Source of the DNA: Xiphias gladius
Lineage: Eukaryota > Chordata > Actinopteri > Istiophoriformes > Xiphiidae
Direction of reading: 5' to 3'
NCBI RefSeq assembly: GCF_016859285.1
Contig: NC_053408.1
Location: forward strand, 11,045,213-11,109,212
DNA: 64,000 nucleotides
The position numbers and the translations under genes are program-made. Within the stretch, counting starts at the first letter, position 1, and every line of letters begins with the position of its first letter. Below the pieces are notes generated by a model that saw only the letters and a program-made list of their open reading frames with translations, made no database searches and was not told the DNA's origin. Below are positions 1 through 37,489 of this stretch, one piece after another.

Positions 1-221
1 CAGATTCAAAAAACAAAACAACAAAAACGGTCAAAATCGAACCAGCAGATATCTTGACTTTTAGTCCCGGGCATGGGTCAAGCTCAAAAAACACTGGATC
101 CCACACTTCCCGCAATGCAACTGGATAGCACCCTTCACTGCCCCCTGGATGCCCACGTCTTTCGAGAAACCCCACATCTCCAGTTTTGTAAGGCAGGCTC
201 TCTGTTTAAAACTTGAAGTCC

Positions 222-291
222 CAGGTCCGAGCTGAGACAACCCGGGTGACGTCACAGTGGCGTCGCCCGGGGTTGTCTCAGCTCGGACCTG
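222..291. repeat. Long inverted repeat (hairpin), 30-bp arms
   Basis: The left arm (CAGGTCCGAGCTGAGACAAC then CCGGGTGACG) and right arm (CGTCGCCCGGGGTTGTCTCA then GCTCGGACCTG) pair almost perfectly around a loop of about 9 nt. The core contains TGACGTCA. The surrounding 60-360 bp looks like part of a dispersed element, but I cannot assign its family. Confidence 0.7.
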
Positions 292-1533
292 AGATGACTT
301 CTCTCAGCCCTTTAGAAAGCTGCACAGGAGACAATATTACAACTGTTCCTACAAGCTGAGTAGCACTCGTCAGGTGGAGTAAACTGAACATCATTTGTCA
401 AAGCGGTGGAGTGTCCCTTTGAGTCTTCTTTTAAGTTAAATAGTACTGTAGGTTTCACTGGAACATTTCTCAAGGGTCTTCACATTAAAAACATCTAAGA
501 TATGTCAGATATGTCACGTTTTTTACGGTCATCAATGTTTGCTTTTACTTTGTCAAACCTGTTGACATGATCTAGAATCTAACTAAGCCCAGGGCTTTTA
601 GACTCTCAGCTGCACACAAACTCATTCAGGACCTTAGATACCTCTCGCGTATGCCGTTTGATCACGGCATTTTCTCACTTTCGAAGCCTATAGATAAGGT
701 TTTTCGTAAACATCGTGACAGCCGCTGTTATGCAGTGGCTCTCACAGGAGAGATATGCAGTTCTTTGCGGGGAATATTAATTAGCCCTTGAGCTGGACAT
801 CTTTAAAATGCATTAGCATGATTTGTCCTGCTAATGATGCACTCCCCGAAGGGCCGAGCGGTACATTTCAATTAGACCAGAAAAACTGAATGGAACGGAG
901 CTCAGCTGTGTTGGGTAATGAACATTGTTTAGAAATGATTGGCTGAATTAATGTGTGTGAACCGAGACCCAGCTTTTAGAAGAAAAAAAAAAAGATAAAT
1001 AAATAAATAACAACAGCAGTGTAGCCAGTATCGTCATTGGCTTCCTGGCAAAGACCCATTTCATTATTAAGCATTGTTTGCTTGGCAGGAAGTTTGTGTT
1101 TGGGCAGATTAGCAGTGGGCTCACAGATGGAGAAGCTAATCAGCGGCTTTAAGAATGATTGTTTCAAATTGCATGTGTATCAGTAGATATCTCAACTGCT
1201 CCAAGTGGATGAATTGATATCAACCTGACCTCTTCAGTAACGGAGGTTCCTGTTGGTAAACACAGAGTTTGCCTTCTGAAATATGACTGATCAGTGATTC
1301 ACCCCTGGTGCAAAACTTCTAAAGTTTCACTGGAGTATTTGACAATCCAGTTAAGGGACTATTCCTTTAACTGCTAAAGTCCAAGATAAAAGGTAAACAC
1401 TGAGTGATAATCCTATACTTATACTAACTGTATTATATTTGATGCCATCTTGAAATATAAAGGCATTTTAGAACACCAGGTACAACCTAAGGTGCAATAA
1501 TTTTCCGTATGAAATTCTTATATTCCCAGATGT
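292..1533. other. Intergenic, no gene seen
   Basis: No exon, RNA gene or recognised repeat is supportable here. Short AT-rich stretches only. Confidence 0.5.
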
Positions 1534-1820
1534 TAAAGGAAGAGTTTGACATTTTAGGGAAATTCACTTCTAGTTTTGGTTTCGATACACCATGAAAAAC
1601 GCTGTTTGGCTAAGAAATAGTAGGTGGATTTTGTTACCTGTAGATGAAGCCACTAGCTATTTTCCCCTGTTTCCAGTCTTTATGCTAAGCTAAGCTAAAG
1701 GACTCCTGGGGTTGCTTCATTTTTATCATACAGGTATGAGTATGGTATCAATCCTTTCATCTAACTCTTGGCAAGAAGGTAAAGAAGCGAATAACGCAAA
1801 ATGAAAACCTATTCCTTTAA
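1534..1820. repeat. TTAA-ended inverted-repeat element (MITE), 'GCTAAGCTAA' family, copy 1
   Basis: Starts TTAAAGGAAGAGTTTGACAT and ends with CTATTCCTTTAA, so the ends are inverted repeats of each other. Inside is TTATGCTAAGCTAAGCTAA, a signature of a high-copy acanthomorph repeat. A TTAA border is the target of piggyBac/Kolobok-type transposases, but the superfamily is not proven. Confidence 0.6.
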
Positions 1821-1881
1821 CTGTGTCGTATTTGACTTCGTTCAAACTTACTTGTATTTATTTATTGTCTCAGGACCATTA

Positions 1882-2440
1882 AATTCAGTTCAATTCAGTT
1901 TTATTTATATAGCGCCAAATCATAACAGAGGTTATCTCACGGCACTTTTCATATAGAGCAGGTCTAGACCGTACTCTTTAATGTTATATTCCAGAGACCC
2001 AACATTCCCCAGCACCGGACGACACCGGCCAGGAAAAACTCCCTTTTAACAGGTAGAAACCTTGAACAGAACCTGGCTCACGGTGGGTGGCCGTCTGCCC
2101 CGACCGGCTGGGTTGATAGAGAAATAATAATGAGAAATAATGAGACTAAAATAAAACTAATAATTATAATAATAGGGTGAATAATAATACTAATAAAACT
2201 AAATATAATAATAGTAATGATAATCATAATAATTGAAGCAGTGGGTGTTGAGCAGGATATTGGGGGCGGTAGGTGGTTTGCAGTGACAGATCCAGACTCT
2301 CTAGCACCAGGGGCAGAAATACCTGCAGAAAAAGACAGGAGGAGAGAGGAGAGAGACGAGAAAGCACAAAACTACGGGAGAGAGGAGAAGTCAAGTTAGT
2401 AACGAGCTTATAACATGGGGGCATTTTATCAGAACAGGTG
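1882..2440. repeat. Teleost dispersed repeat with 'TATAGCGCCAAATCA' start
   Basis: Begins ATTCAGTTTTATTTATATAG then CGCCAAATCATAACAGAGG, continues with AGAGCAGGTCTAGACC, AGGAAAAACTCCCTTTTAAC and GACCGGCTGGGTTGATAGAG, and ends in the GA-rich part GGAGAGAGGAGAGAGACGAG. This consensus is very common in percomorph genomes. An AAT-rich stretch (2120-2230) interrupts it. Confidence 0.7.
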
Positions 2441-2499
2441 CAACTCAATCATCCCCCCCCATAAAATCTTGATATTCCCAGATGTTACTGAACCAAAAA

Positions 2500-4620
2500 C
2501 TAATTCAAAAGGGGTTTCACAGCGGAGTGAAATCATTTTCCATGACCTCCACTCAAACTTGAAGTAGGTATCTGGAGTTCTTTCAGATCCTCTCAGGCAA
2601 CTGGTGTGAGTCTTCATTCAGTTATTAAATGGACTGCGTCTCTTCCTGTCCAGATCATGAATATTGTCTCTGCCAACCACCTCCTACTGCCATCTGCCCT
2701 TGGTTAAAGACCAACACAAACATCATAATCATCAAAGAGAGTTAAAGACATTCGAAACACGGCACGTCTTTTCCCAAATACTACCACGAAGCTGATGCTA
2801 AGGCGTGTTTGCTACATAACATGGTGTTCACTTGACGAGCCACTAAATAACAAGCTGTCCAAATGCTGATTCAAAAACAAAGAAAACAACACTGTAAATC
2901 AAAGTCAGTTGAAAGGGAATTACATAATACGTGACACTTAATGAGCTCCTTTGGTGGACTTGGGCCTTAAAGGGGAAAAAAAACAGGATTTTGACAGCTG
3001 AGATGGGTAATTCAGCTAATTACAGCAGAGATCCAAAAGAAACATGTTTATGACACACAGTACTGTCAAATGCAAAACTGTCATTTTGTTCAGGGGGTGG
3101 TTGGAGGGATGGCGGTTAAAATCTGTGAGAAAGAAAAACAAAACAATCCTGTCTGAAGGCAAGAAATGTCAGCACCTGGAGATACTCATTGCTGATTACA
3201 AACCTTATCAGCCCCTAACGGATGTGCTAATTCTGTTTATTCGATTGGAGCATAAAGGTGTGCCTTTTAAAAACCGTAGCCACTTTTAAGTCGTTTAAAA
3301 TGTTTTGGGTTTTTCTTTGTGGCCACATGAAATGTAAATAAACTGTAGCAACGGGTAACAAATGTATTCCCTCAGCCCCTTAAACCCATCCCTTCAAAAC
3401 CAAGCGATCGATTCAGTGGACATTGTAAAGAGGAATTTAGCTAAAAGGGGAAACAACACTGTAAATCCTAATAATGAATGTAAATGAACAAACAGAAATA
3501 CCTTTGGTGAGCGGAGTCGAAGAGCTGAATTACAATGCAGCTGAACGACTTGCCTGAACTTGCAGAAACCTCTCAGTTCGCGCAAGTCTCTGATGCAGAA
3601 CGTTGATTAAAAACTCAGCTTCCATTGGCTAATCAGTGCCTTGAAACCCTGTGAGATATAAATCCCCATGAAATTTTTTTTTTCTCTCTAAATCACACTG
3701 CGAGTGTTGAGGTGCGGTGCCAAAAGCAGGTGCCACACTTCATGCGTCCATCTGTTTGGATTCCCCTATGAACTTGGAGCGTAGAGGTTTCCATCTGCTG
3801 TGCTTTGGCTTGCTGTGATTGTGGCTCATGTAAAGACTGGGTGAATGTGGTCAGTCACATTCAGCATTTGTGTTCCACTCTTATAATGTAAATTGATGTT
3901 CTACTTACTGAAATATGAACTAAGAAACTGAGCATAAGCACATTCATGACTAAATAGCTGAATTTAGAAACGTGCAACAGGAACGGAGAACGTGTCTGAG
4001 GTACATTTTTCGTCAAACACATACATAAATACAGTATAAATCTTAGTTTTAGGACCCAACTGAGGACAGACTGCCAGATTATGATAACGGATTTATAAAA
4101 GAGGCTGGTCACAGATCTCGGCGACTTCAGGGAAAATACTCATTTATATCTAAGAATTTGGCCTAAATCAAGCTGGAACAGTAACAAACTCCAAGCAGCC
4201 TCTAGGTGCCTTGATTAGACACATGATGGTGCAATTATTCAAAAGGTGTTTATAGATGAACCACTTTGCCAAGACCTGTTGAAAAAAAAAAATGCAGAAC
4301 TGATGATGAACATACCGGTCTGATGCAGCTCGGGGTGCACTATTCCGTGGCTCTACATTTTCTCATGGGCTTACTGGTTTTTCTCCCTACATGAGAAACC
4401 TGTGACACAGTCTGAGCACTGACGCACTGTGGCTCCAAAAGCCTACTGCAATTTTCTGGTCCAAATTGTACCAAGGGGGTGCCAACTTTATCAATCTTGA
4501 CCTTTTACTTAATCCCAAACTTGAATCCCAATAAGCTGATGATTCAGTGCCTGATGGTGCAGGGGTCCTTTTTGATGCCTTGAGATTTAGTGTTGACAAC
4601 GTGCGTGCCAACAGAGATGG
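2500..4620. other. Intergenic, no gene seen
   Basis: No coding exon with conserved-looking protein or paired splice sites was found on either strand. Open stretches here are short and low in protein-like character. Confidence 0.5.
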
Positions 4621-4623
4621 TCA

Positions 4624-4950
4624 TTAAAAGAATATTCTGACATTTCCTGCCAAGAGTTAGATTACAATATACTACACTCGCATCTGTCCATTGAATATGA
4701 AGGTACAGCCAGGAGATGGTTAGCTTAGTTTGGCATAAATACTGGAAGCAAGGGGAAAAAACTAGCCTGGCACAAATAGGCTAGCTCTTTCCCCGTTTCC
4801 AGTTGTTATGCTAAGCTAAGATAACGGGGCTGCTGGCTCCAGCCTCACAGTGAACAGACTGATTCGAGCGCGGTATCGATCTCCTCGCCTAACTCTCGGC
4901 GTGTAAACAAATAAAGCATGTTTCACAAGATGTCAAACTATTTCTTGAAG
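4624..4950. repeat. TTAA-type inverted-repeat element, 'GCTAAGCTAA' family, copy 2
   Basis: The left end, TTAAAAGAATATTCTGACAT, and right end, GATGTCAAACTATTTCTTGA, are inverted. The centre is palindromic too: GGTTAGCTTAGTTTGGCATAA...GGGGAAAAAACTAGCC on the left faces GGCTAGCTCTTTCCCCGTTTCC...TTATGCTAAGCTAAG on the right. Confidence 0.6.
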
Positions 4951-5400
4951 TAACCAGCAGCTGATCAACCGGTCGCCGAGGACGCTTTAAGAATGACTGC
5001 ACTGATTGAAGCAGGAATTGTCGAGTCCACTTCTAACCACTAGGTCTCTGAGATACTGCGCAAAGAAGACATGCTATTTTAACAGTTGGCCAGCACAGTC
5101 AGATACCATCCTCGGTTTACAGTTTCTGATCAAGAGTTATTTTCTTCTCCCGTCAGCACCCAGGTTGCAGAGATCTGACCACAGATGTGTACAGATGTTT
5201 GCTGTTTAGTCCTTTGGCAGCCCCTAGTCATTTATAAGCCTTTTTCTTTTAAGGAATCGTGTTAAAGGTCCTGGCCGGACTCCTGAGCCCTCCTCAGCTC
5301 CTCAATTGTTCATCTGAACTTATGCTGACCACCCTCAGGTTCCTGCACCTGTAGACTGGTTTCTCAAGAAGACAGAGCAAAAGTTGTGAAAGACATCCTT

Positions 5401-6112
5401 AACTGGAGTAAAAGTACCAATACAACAATGTAAAAATACTCCACTATAAGTAATAGCCCTATATGCGAAATCCTATTTTAGTAAAAGAACAAAAAAACTG
5501 CCACTTTGATTTATTATTATATAACATTTTATTATATTGTTACTGATACACCAATGCATGAGTAGCATTTTACTGTATAAAGTTCAGTAGTTTAGTCCAG
5601 TGGTTCCTAAACTAGGGGTTGGGCCCCCGCCAAAGGGTCACAAGATAAATATAAGGGGTCGGGAGATTGGTTATTGGGGAAGGAAAGAAGAATAAATAAA
5701 GTTCTGAAAAACAAAAATGTATTAATTTTTTTGGACCTTTTTTAATTTTTGCTTTCTTAGTGCAATATCGGATCACTTAACCTGGTAATTTAATGAAACC
5801 ACCTGTGAAGTTTAGAAGGGAAAAATACTAACAACATAGGACTCTCAAACGTGACAAGAGGCCAAAACTAGAAACATCACAAGCCAAAAAGGTTGGGAAC
5901 CACTGGTTTAATCTTTAACAGTGCGTTGTATTTTATTTGTTTATCAAATGTTTTTTTTTTATGTAACACCTTAATCTGGATAGTAACTCGTGACTACATT
6001 TGTGAAATAAATGTAGTGAATTAAGAAGAAGAATATTTCTCCTCTGAAATGTTGAGAAATAGAAGTGTCGTTGAAGTGACATTAAATGGAAATACTCAAG
6101 TAAAATACAAGT
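5401..6112. repeat. 'AAGTAAAAGTACC' dispersed repeat, split by a hAT MITE
   Basis: The left end reads GGAGTAAAAGTACCAATAC...GTAAAAATACTCC and the right end GGAAATACTCAAGTAAAATAC, the typical boundaries of a high-copy fish repeat. The interior is interrupted by the element at 5598-5905. Confidence 0.6.
5598..5905. mobile_element. hAT-type MITE with 8-bp target duplication
   Basis: Ends CAGTGGTTCCTAAACTAGGG and GGTTGGGAACCACTG are terminal inverted repeats of the hAT/Charlie kind. Flanks GTTTAGTC (5590-5597) and GTTTAATC (5906-5913) agree at 7 of 8 bases, the expected hAT target-site duplication with one later mutation. There is no transposase inside, so it is non-autonomous. Confidence 0.85.
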
Positions 6113-8214
6113 ATATATGTGCTTCCACGTGCCATTCACCCATTCACACACACTCACATACTGATGGTACTGATTGCAAAGCCACAAAGGGGATATTTGG
6201 GGTTCAGTATCAGTTCAGTACTTAGTTTCCACAACTAGCAAGCAATGAAACGGTTCAAAAGCCTTCATCACACCCAAGGCCATCACCGCGTGCTATCTTT
6301 CTTGCTGACTCTTTGCACCGGATCAGCACTAACCTCAAGGCTTTGACTCTAGTCTTGTCTCCCTCCAGGATAAACATACAGAAGACAATTTCCAGACATA
6401 AGGTTGTGAATGCACGCTGTGTAAGTAAAGAAGAGTTCTGGTTGAAGCATGAAACGAAATCTCTCTCATTCATGGATCCATTCGCAAAGTGAAACTTGCT
6501 GAAACCTGCAGCTCTGCACTTTAAAAAAAAAAAAAAAAAAAATGAATCCCAAAAACTGAATGAACACAACAAACTACGTAATGTATTTTGTTAAAGAAGT
6601 GCAACACTATTGGAAAAAACGAATCCTCTCAATTTCCATCTTTGAGCCTGAAGGGAAATGTGTGAACGGGCAAAGCAGGGAGAGTGGCATACAATCAAAT
6701 GATTACTGTGCGATTCCACAGATAAGAAGGGCTGATTTTTCTGACAGGATACACCAGATGGATATATGAATATCCCCAATTAAAAAGGTCTATTTTTGTA
6801 CACAGAATTTCGTAATTTTGAAATTAAAGGAAAATAAGTGAAATGTAAGAATACTCATCATAGAGACCCATTCATATTAAGATGTGTTTATTTATTTATT
6901 ATTTATCTTAATGTTGCAGCAGTCGCTGTGCCTGTGTTGGGAAGGAATATAGTAACAAAACAAAAAAAAAAAAAAAAAAAAAATAGACTTGCAAGGACAG
7001 GCCAGGCTTTTTTATCTCCACACCTTGAGAGCTACTGTCATGCTTGCGGCCGCGTCTAAAGGACACAGGCAATGCGTTATGAATTCAAGGGTGGTCATCT
7101 AAGCTGATAGGAGAATCCGTTATCTGAGAGCTAAAAATAGCCTGTCGGTAACCATTGGGCTGAATTGGATATTTGAACCTGCCCTGTGCTGCTGTACTTG
7201 CAGAGAAAATGGGGAATTTCACCCATACGTGACAAAAATGTGCAAGTGAGGAAATGTCTTATGTTCCTGCTTAATGATGTATTACTTTGATAACAGGGGC
7301 TATCAGTTGGTCTGTAGGTGTTTTCCAATGTTTGCACATGTGCCTGCGTGGGAAATAATAACTGAGAAAGGCCGATGTCTGTGTGCAGATAACAGGGTGA
7401 CTGAGGGTACTGTTCAACAAAACTGCCTCTATTATTCGGATTTTGATCCAAAAGACACAACATGGTAACTGCAGAGAATTCTCCTTGTGAACGTGAGATG
7501 AAACTATTATTTTGATAATTGAGTTGTCATTCAAGTCTTTTTTTTTTTTTTTTCAAGAAAGAATTCCAAATAATAACTATTTGCAGCTCCCCATTTGTGA
7601 GGATTTGCTACTTTTCTTTGTCACATTATATTAAATTCAAGATTTTTCTGTTTTGGATTGTTGGCCATTCCAAACAAGCAATTTTAAGACCTCACCTGTA
7701 GTTTGAGGAAACTGACATTTTATAGACCAAACAATTAAGTAATTAATCACCATAGGAAATAATGCTTAGTTGCAGCCCTAATTGGAACCTTTCACATTTG
7801 TATTTATGTGTTTTGTGTAACTCCAGTGCCCTCAATAAATTAGGTTACTTACAAGAATGATGCTTTCAGTTACACTAAAATGACATGGGTGAACTCCTCC
7901 ACAACCTGATTTGTTTTTGTTTGGATTTGGGGAGATGGCTGGCTGGTTTGAGTGACAGTGGCGCAGTGATGTGCGTGACCTCCAGCACTGCTGACACAGC
8001 TGCTTTTTAAGTGGGACCTAAAACTGCTTCTCGAAAAAAAAGAGTTGCTGTGTGAGAGGTTCTCCCTCTGCAAAATTGCCCTACTACCTGAATTGCACTT
8101 CATTCCACTGTAACTGAAAAACAGAAATCAGGGCAACAGATGTTAGTGTCAACCAAAAAAACACGAGACAGGACGATGGCAGACCATTAAAGAGAAATTT
8201 AAGACTCATCTTCT
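6113..8214. other. Intergenic 3' of CCDC186
   Basis: No gene seen. Contains poly(A) runs near 6523-6541 and 6962-6983, a poly(T) run near 7537, and a fragment of the GCAGCCCTA-ended repeat at 7711-7780. Confidence 0.5.
7711..7780. repeat. Fragment of 'GGGCTGCAAC...' inverted-repeat element
   Basis: Ends TTAGTTGCAGCCCTA, the signature terminus of the same family as 30898-31220 and 56287-56600. Only one end is preserved. Confidence 0.5.
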
Positions 8215-11200
8215 TTTATTCCCTGGAAACACCATATATACAAACATAATCCAGAATCATTGTTTTTAAAAACATCTCATCATAATTTTACAGAATGACA
8301 TATCTACAAATGTATATTATAATCACAGTTTGAATATTCCACAAAACAGAGCAAGGGGAAATCATTGCACAGCGGGGAAAAAAAAACAAAACCAAAAAAA
8401 AACAGGAAAATGACAAATTTATCATTAGATGTCACATTTTGACACTCGCACATATTGAACACAATTTCTTCACATCCATATAGTGGAACACGAGATTCTA
8501 CTCATTCATCCACACAATGCTGGAGCATGGCTTTGTTTCAAGGCTGATTCTTACAGGTGACACACTGGGACCAAATCAGAGGAGGCGTATTAGCATGCCT
8601 CAGAGAATTATGAGGAATTAATCTGGAAATCCCATGCGAGTCTTTTGCATTGGTTGCATTTTCCTTCTGCACCAAAAAACAGACTGCAAAACAGCCAAAT
8701 TAAAAAAAAAACAACTAAATTTTCACCTACTCAGCAGTATGCCGCATTGTTTAAGATACACATAAACACCAAGATAATTTATTTTGAACGAATCAAATGG
8801 CTTGATAGAAAAAGAAACCTACATGTTATTGTAGTTGATAAAGCTGCAAAACTGCACCTTTATTAAACCTATGTTGGATTTTTGTTTTTTTTGTTTTAGG
8901 TTACTAAGTTTCAATATCAAGGAGATTCAAGACATTATCTCAAAGTTTGCCATCTGTACGTTTACACACAGAGCAATTGGTTTGGATGAAATAAAAGTAG
9001 AAGTACATCAAACAGCGAGCAGCCACAGGAGCACCAGGGAGGCTTTAAGGACTCTGTGACCTCAATTCTGGAAACCTTCATCTCTATTCATATAGTGGGC
9101 CATTTCAACATAGCCTCAGGGTGTAAGCATTCATGGCCCATAAAAGCTGCTGTTGATATCTGATTTTGGGGGGGGGGCAAAAAAAAGGGATGGAGGCTTA
9201 TTTGTGACAGCTTCTGCAATAAGAACAAATGAAGACCAAGGAAACTTTAGTATTGTCTATACCCTTTTTCATGTGTGTTTGAGAGAGTGAGAGAGAGAGA
9301 GTGTGTGTGTGTGTGCGTGCGTGCGTGTGCGTGCGTGCGTGCGCCTGCACGATAGATTAAGCAGCTGTAACTGAGAGACAGAAGCATTATTGCGTATAGC
9401 TGAGAGGTACTGAGCTGCAGGAGTGGGTTCGTGTGGCTGACAGACACTGGTGCAAATGCAAATGGTGTTTACCCTTCTGGAAGGAACAAACTTCATGGAC
9501 AATCTGATAAAAGCCTTTAAGCGCTGACCGCTGAAGAATTTACACAAAGTGTAAACACAAAAGCTCGGGAGGTGAAAAAGGCACACATGCAGCTCACACA
9601 CACAGATTGGACACTTAAATATTCAAACACCAGCACAGCCACATGTTGCACAAACACAAGCATAAAAACAGAAGATATGCAAACAGTACACTGGCACACA
9701 AACACATTCAGAAAAAGGAGGGGGAGGGGGAAAAAAAAAAAAAAAAAAAAAAAAATCAATGAAAGGAACGGCATTGCACTTTGTCCCTGGTTAAATTTCT
9801 GTAGGTTCCAAAAGCTTTCCTGAGCTACATCTACTAATCTCCTGTGCTCCCTCTGATTCTTCTACACTTTATTTACTTCAGCGGACTCAGTGACAGTACA
9901 AAGAAAAATATAAATGTATTCCTGTCTCCCTCCTCTTAACATTTTAGTCTTTTTCCCCCCGCTACATCATGTCATGCACATGGTGCAAAGAAAGTTTCTA
10001 CCAGCCGAACCTCTGTCGCCACCGTTTTAAATGCGGAATGCTAATGATGCTAACAAACCACTAAGGAAGCTGAAACAAACATCTTTAGATGCTCATGTCT
10101 CATGCGATTAAGAGAAGTTGTTGCCAGTTGGCACTAATGACGCCTGCAACAGGAACATCTGATCACACCAGATTACAGTGAGGGAAAGGCAAATATGTTC
10201 AAAGTTTTTATCATTTTAAATTAAGATCCATGACCAAAAATTCTAAAATAAAGCTATCTGAGGTTATAATAAAAATATAAAAATTGATAACCAATCAGAC
10301 ACACAGAAATAAAAATTTAATTTTAAGCCAACAAAAATGAAAATAAATTTAAAAAAAAAAGCACATTCAAAATGGCCAAACTCAAGACCAGCTCTACATT
10401 TCAACCTTAGCTTGATATATTTGTCATAGAAATCCTTCAAATTTTACACAGCTCAACAGCAGGATTCTTCCACACTGACGGCATAGTGCTGATGGCTGCA
10501 TGAAACGTTGCAAAGATACAGTCTGCTTCCTTAAGTGTATCGCCGGTGTCACACAGACGACCGGGTCTGCTGGCGTGAGGCACCTTGCCTCGCCACCTTG
10601 GTTGTAAGTGCTTCGCAGAGCAAAAGATGATGATTATGAAAAATGGTTGCGTACACAAGATCCCTCCCCAGGCCAGGGCTGATCTGTTTTTCACTTTTTC
10701 TTCACATACGGAGTGCTGTGCAGTTAAGCTGAAGAAGCAGCCTCTCAGAAATACATTTGGCTTATTGGCAGATGGACGTCAGCAGACAAGCGGAGAGCGC
10801 GTGCTGGCCGATGGTCATCTTATCTCAGTTTACTTACTGTACAATCGACAGACCTGTGATTCGTTGGGAGGAGAGAAATGAACTAGTAGACTCAATATTT
10901 TAGGATTAATTCATTGGCAAATCTTTGTTGGTGTTTTGTGACCATTTCCCAGGTAGATTTTGCTATACATTCATAATTATGGCATTTTCAGTTAATTAGT
11001 TTACAAGGCAGTCAGAGTTTGAAACTTGAAGAAACTGGCCTGAAGAATTTTATCTTGGCAAGGCTGAGGGGAGACGGATGTTAGCCAGAGGAAGATTTGT
11101 TGTGTTGGAGGAGGAAACGGAGGTGGAACAACGTAGATTGTTCAGTCCCAGTTCAAGTAGGTTCAGACATGTTCCGCAAGATGGACAGAAACTGGGGTCC

Positions 11201-11370
11201 TCCAAAAAACAACCTGAGGTGCTACTGGCACTTGCAACATTCAATTTGCTCCTTCACATGTTGGGAGAACAAGTGTGTGTGTGTGTATACTTCTCATATC
11301 CCTTCAAAAATGGTGTGTTGGAGATTCCTCAAGTAGTCCTTCATTTTCTCTTCCTTGTGACGTGGTCGTG
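8215..11370 (-). other. ccdc186: Probable CCDC186 3' UTR region with candidate poly(A) signals
   Basis: Below the CCDC186 stop no coding exon is visible on either strand for about 3 kb. AATAAA on the minus strand occurs at 8215-8220, and further TTTATT (plus-strand) candidates occur near 8858 and 9868. The stretch is AT-rich and carries a mixed GT/GC/GA microsatellite at about 9275-9343 and a poly(A)/poly(T) tract near 9730-9755. Which signal is used cannot be decided from sequence alone, so the UTR may be much shorter than this span. Confidence 0.3.
9275..9343. repeat. Compound GA/GT/GC microsatellite
   Basis: A run of GAGA, then GTGTGT, then GTGC/GTGCGTGC units, in the putative CCDC186 3' UTR region. 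Confidence 0.8.
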
Positions 11371-35928
<24,558 letters not shown>

Positions 35929-37489
35929 GGTCCCTCCCTAGGTTAAATCTGTCAGAAAGAGAGGAAGAAGCAGACATATAGGGGAGAGAGAGAGACTGAG
36001 TGGGTGCAAAGACTGATAAACTGTTTGAGTGTGACAACAGTTTTCCTGTGAACAACCTAAAAGTCCTGGGTGTCACCAATACAGCAGCTCTGTGCTATGT
36101 GCATGTTGTGTCTTCCCAGTCATTAGGTACAATCTTGGCCTTGTGTTGAGCCTGGAAAAACTCTGACAATAAATTTCATATTTCCTCAAGTTAGTTCTCC
36201 AGAGATTTACAAGTTTATCTGTTGGTAAAAGAAAAAAATAACTCAAAGGTATGCCCAATAGAAAACGCACAATTGCTTGCTTTGACAGTCACTGGGAGAT
36301 GTGGCCCTGTCAACACCTATGACATAGTTACACTTGTAGGCTTGTGGTGACGAACGTCATACAACTATGATAGGTATTCAAGATTATTACACAATCTGCT
36401 TTTACCTTCAAACTTTATAAAAAAATCCATTCACAGATGCTGGTAAAACAAGCTACTATATGGTATTAGAAGCAATATGAAGCAAGATGAAAAACAATAA
36501 AGCATCACCTGGTACATGCGGCTGGTACATGGCAGAACACATGGCCAATCTCATGGTTACTTTTGAGAATAATAAATACAACCCATATGGACTTTCTTGA
36601 TAACACTTCTCTAGGTCACTTTATTTTAGGGATATAAAGAAAATTCACTGGCCATTAGGCCTGTGCTCACTAAAACTATAAAAAAAAAGTTTAATACACA
36701 AAGAAGCCCTGTGTCAGTCAGAAACATTCAGGCTTGGTTTGGACCTATTCAAACATCCAAAAGTTACACCTTATTCCCCTAGCTTTGTCAGTATTTACTG
36801 CCGTATTAATTACTGAAATGTATGAAAATAACTGGAAGCCATGTAAACTTTATTACAGCCCTCTAGCTTATTGTTTTGAGAGACGATATATAGCGGCTGG
36901 GGCCCATGTATACATCATGTTTCCTGATCCCAAATCCCCCCAGTACCATTTTTCCTACCTCTTTCTCCGTACTCACTACAGCGGTCAACCTCCCCACAAA
37001 TGGGGACCGAAATTGTAAGTCTTACAGTAAAACCTAGATGCCTTGTGCACAGTATAATCCTATTGTGATACTGGGACATAGCTACATACAGCAACATAAT
37101 CTAGCTTCTCCTGTTAAGCAGTGAAAGCACAATAGCTCCAACGCATGTAATAGTGATGATGCTAATGTGACAGGTGTCATGCCATAACAATGTCACGAGT
37201 AGTTCACGTAGTAATAAACGCCAGTCTTGATAGAAAATCCATTCATCGTTTTGGTGGCTGTGCAATTTGCATTTAGTGCTGTTTTATTAACACTTCGGTT
37301 CATTTAACGTTAAGTAAGTCCTACTGCTGACTTTAGCTCGCTAGCTGTTTAGTTAGCCACGAAAGAAAACCCATTATCTGATGTGAAGGACGGCACACAC
37401 TAAGGCTAAAACTTAGTAAAACTAACAATGGGTGGCTCAAATGTCTTAAAAGCTAAACTGCAGACTGACATATTGTATGGAGCCGCTGC

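Noticed and set aside
1359..1823. CTATTCCTTTAACTG repeated at 1359 and 1809, suggesting a target duplication
   Set aside because: The second copy is simply the end of the TTAA-type element, and the first resembles an end fragment of the same family, so it is not evidence of a separate retroposon insertion.
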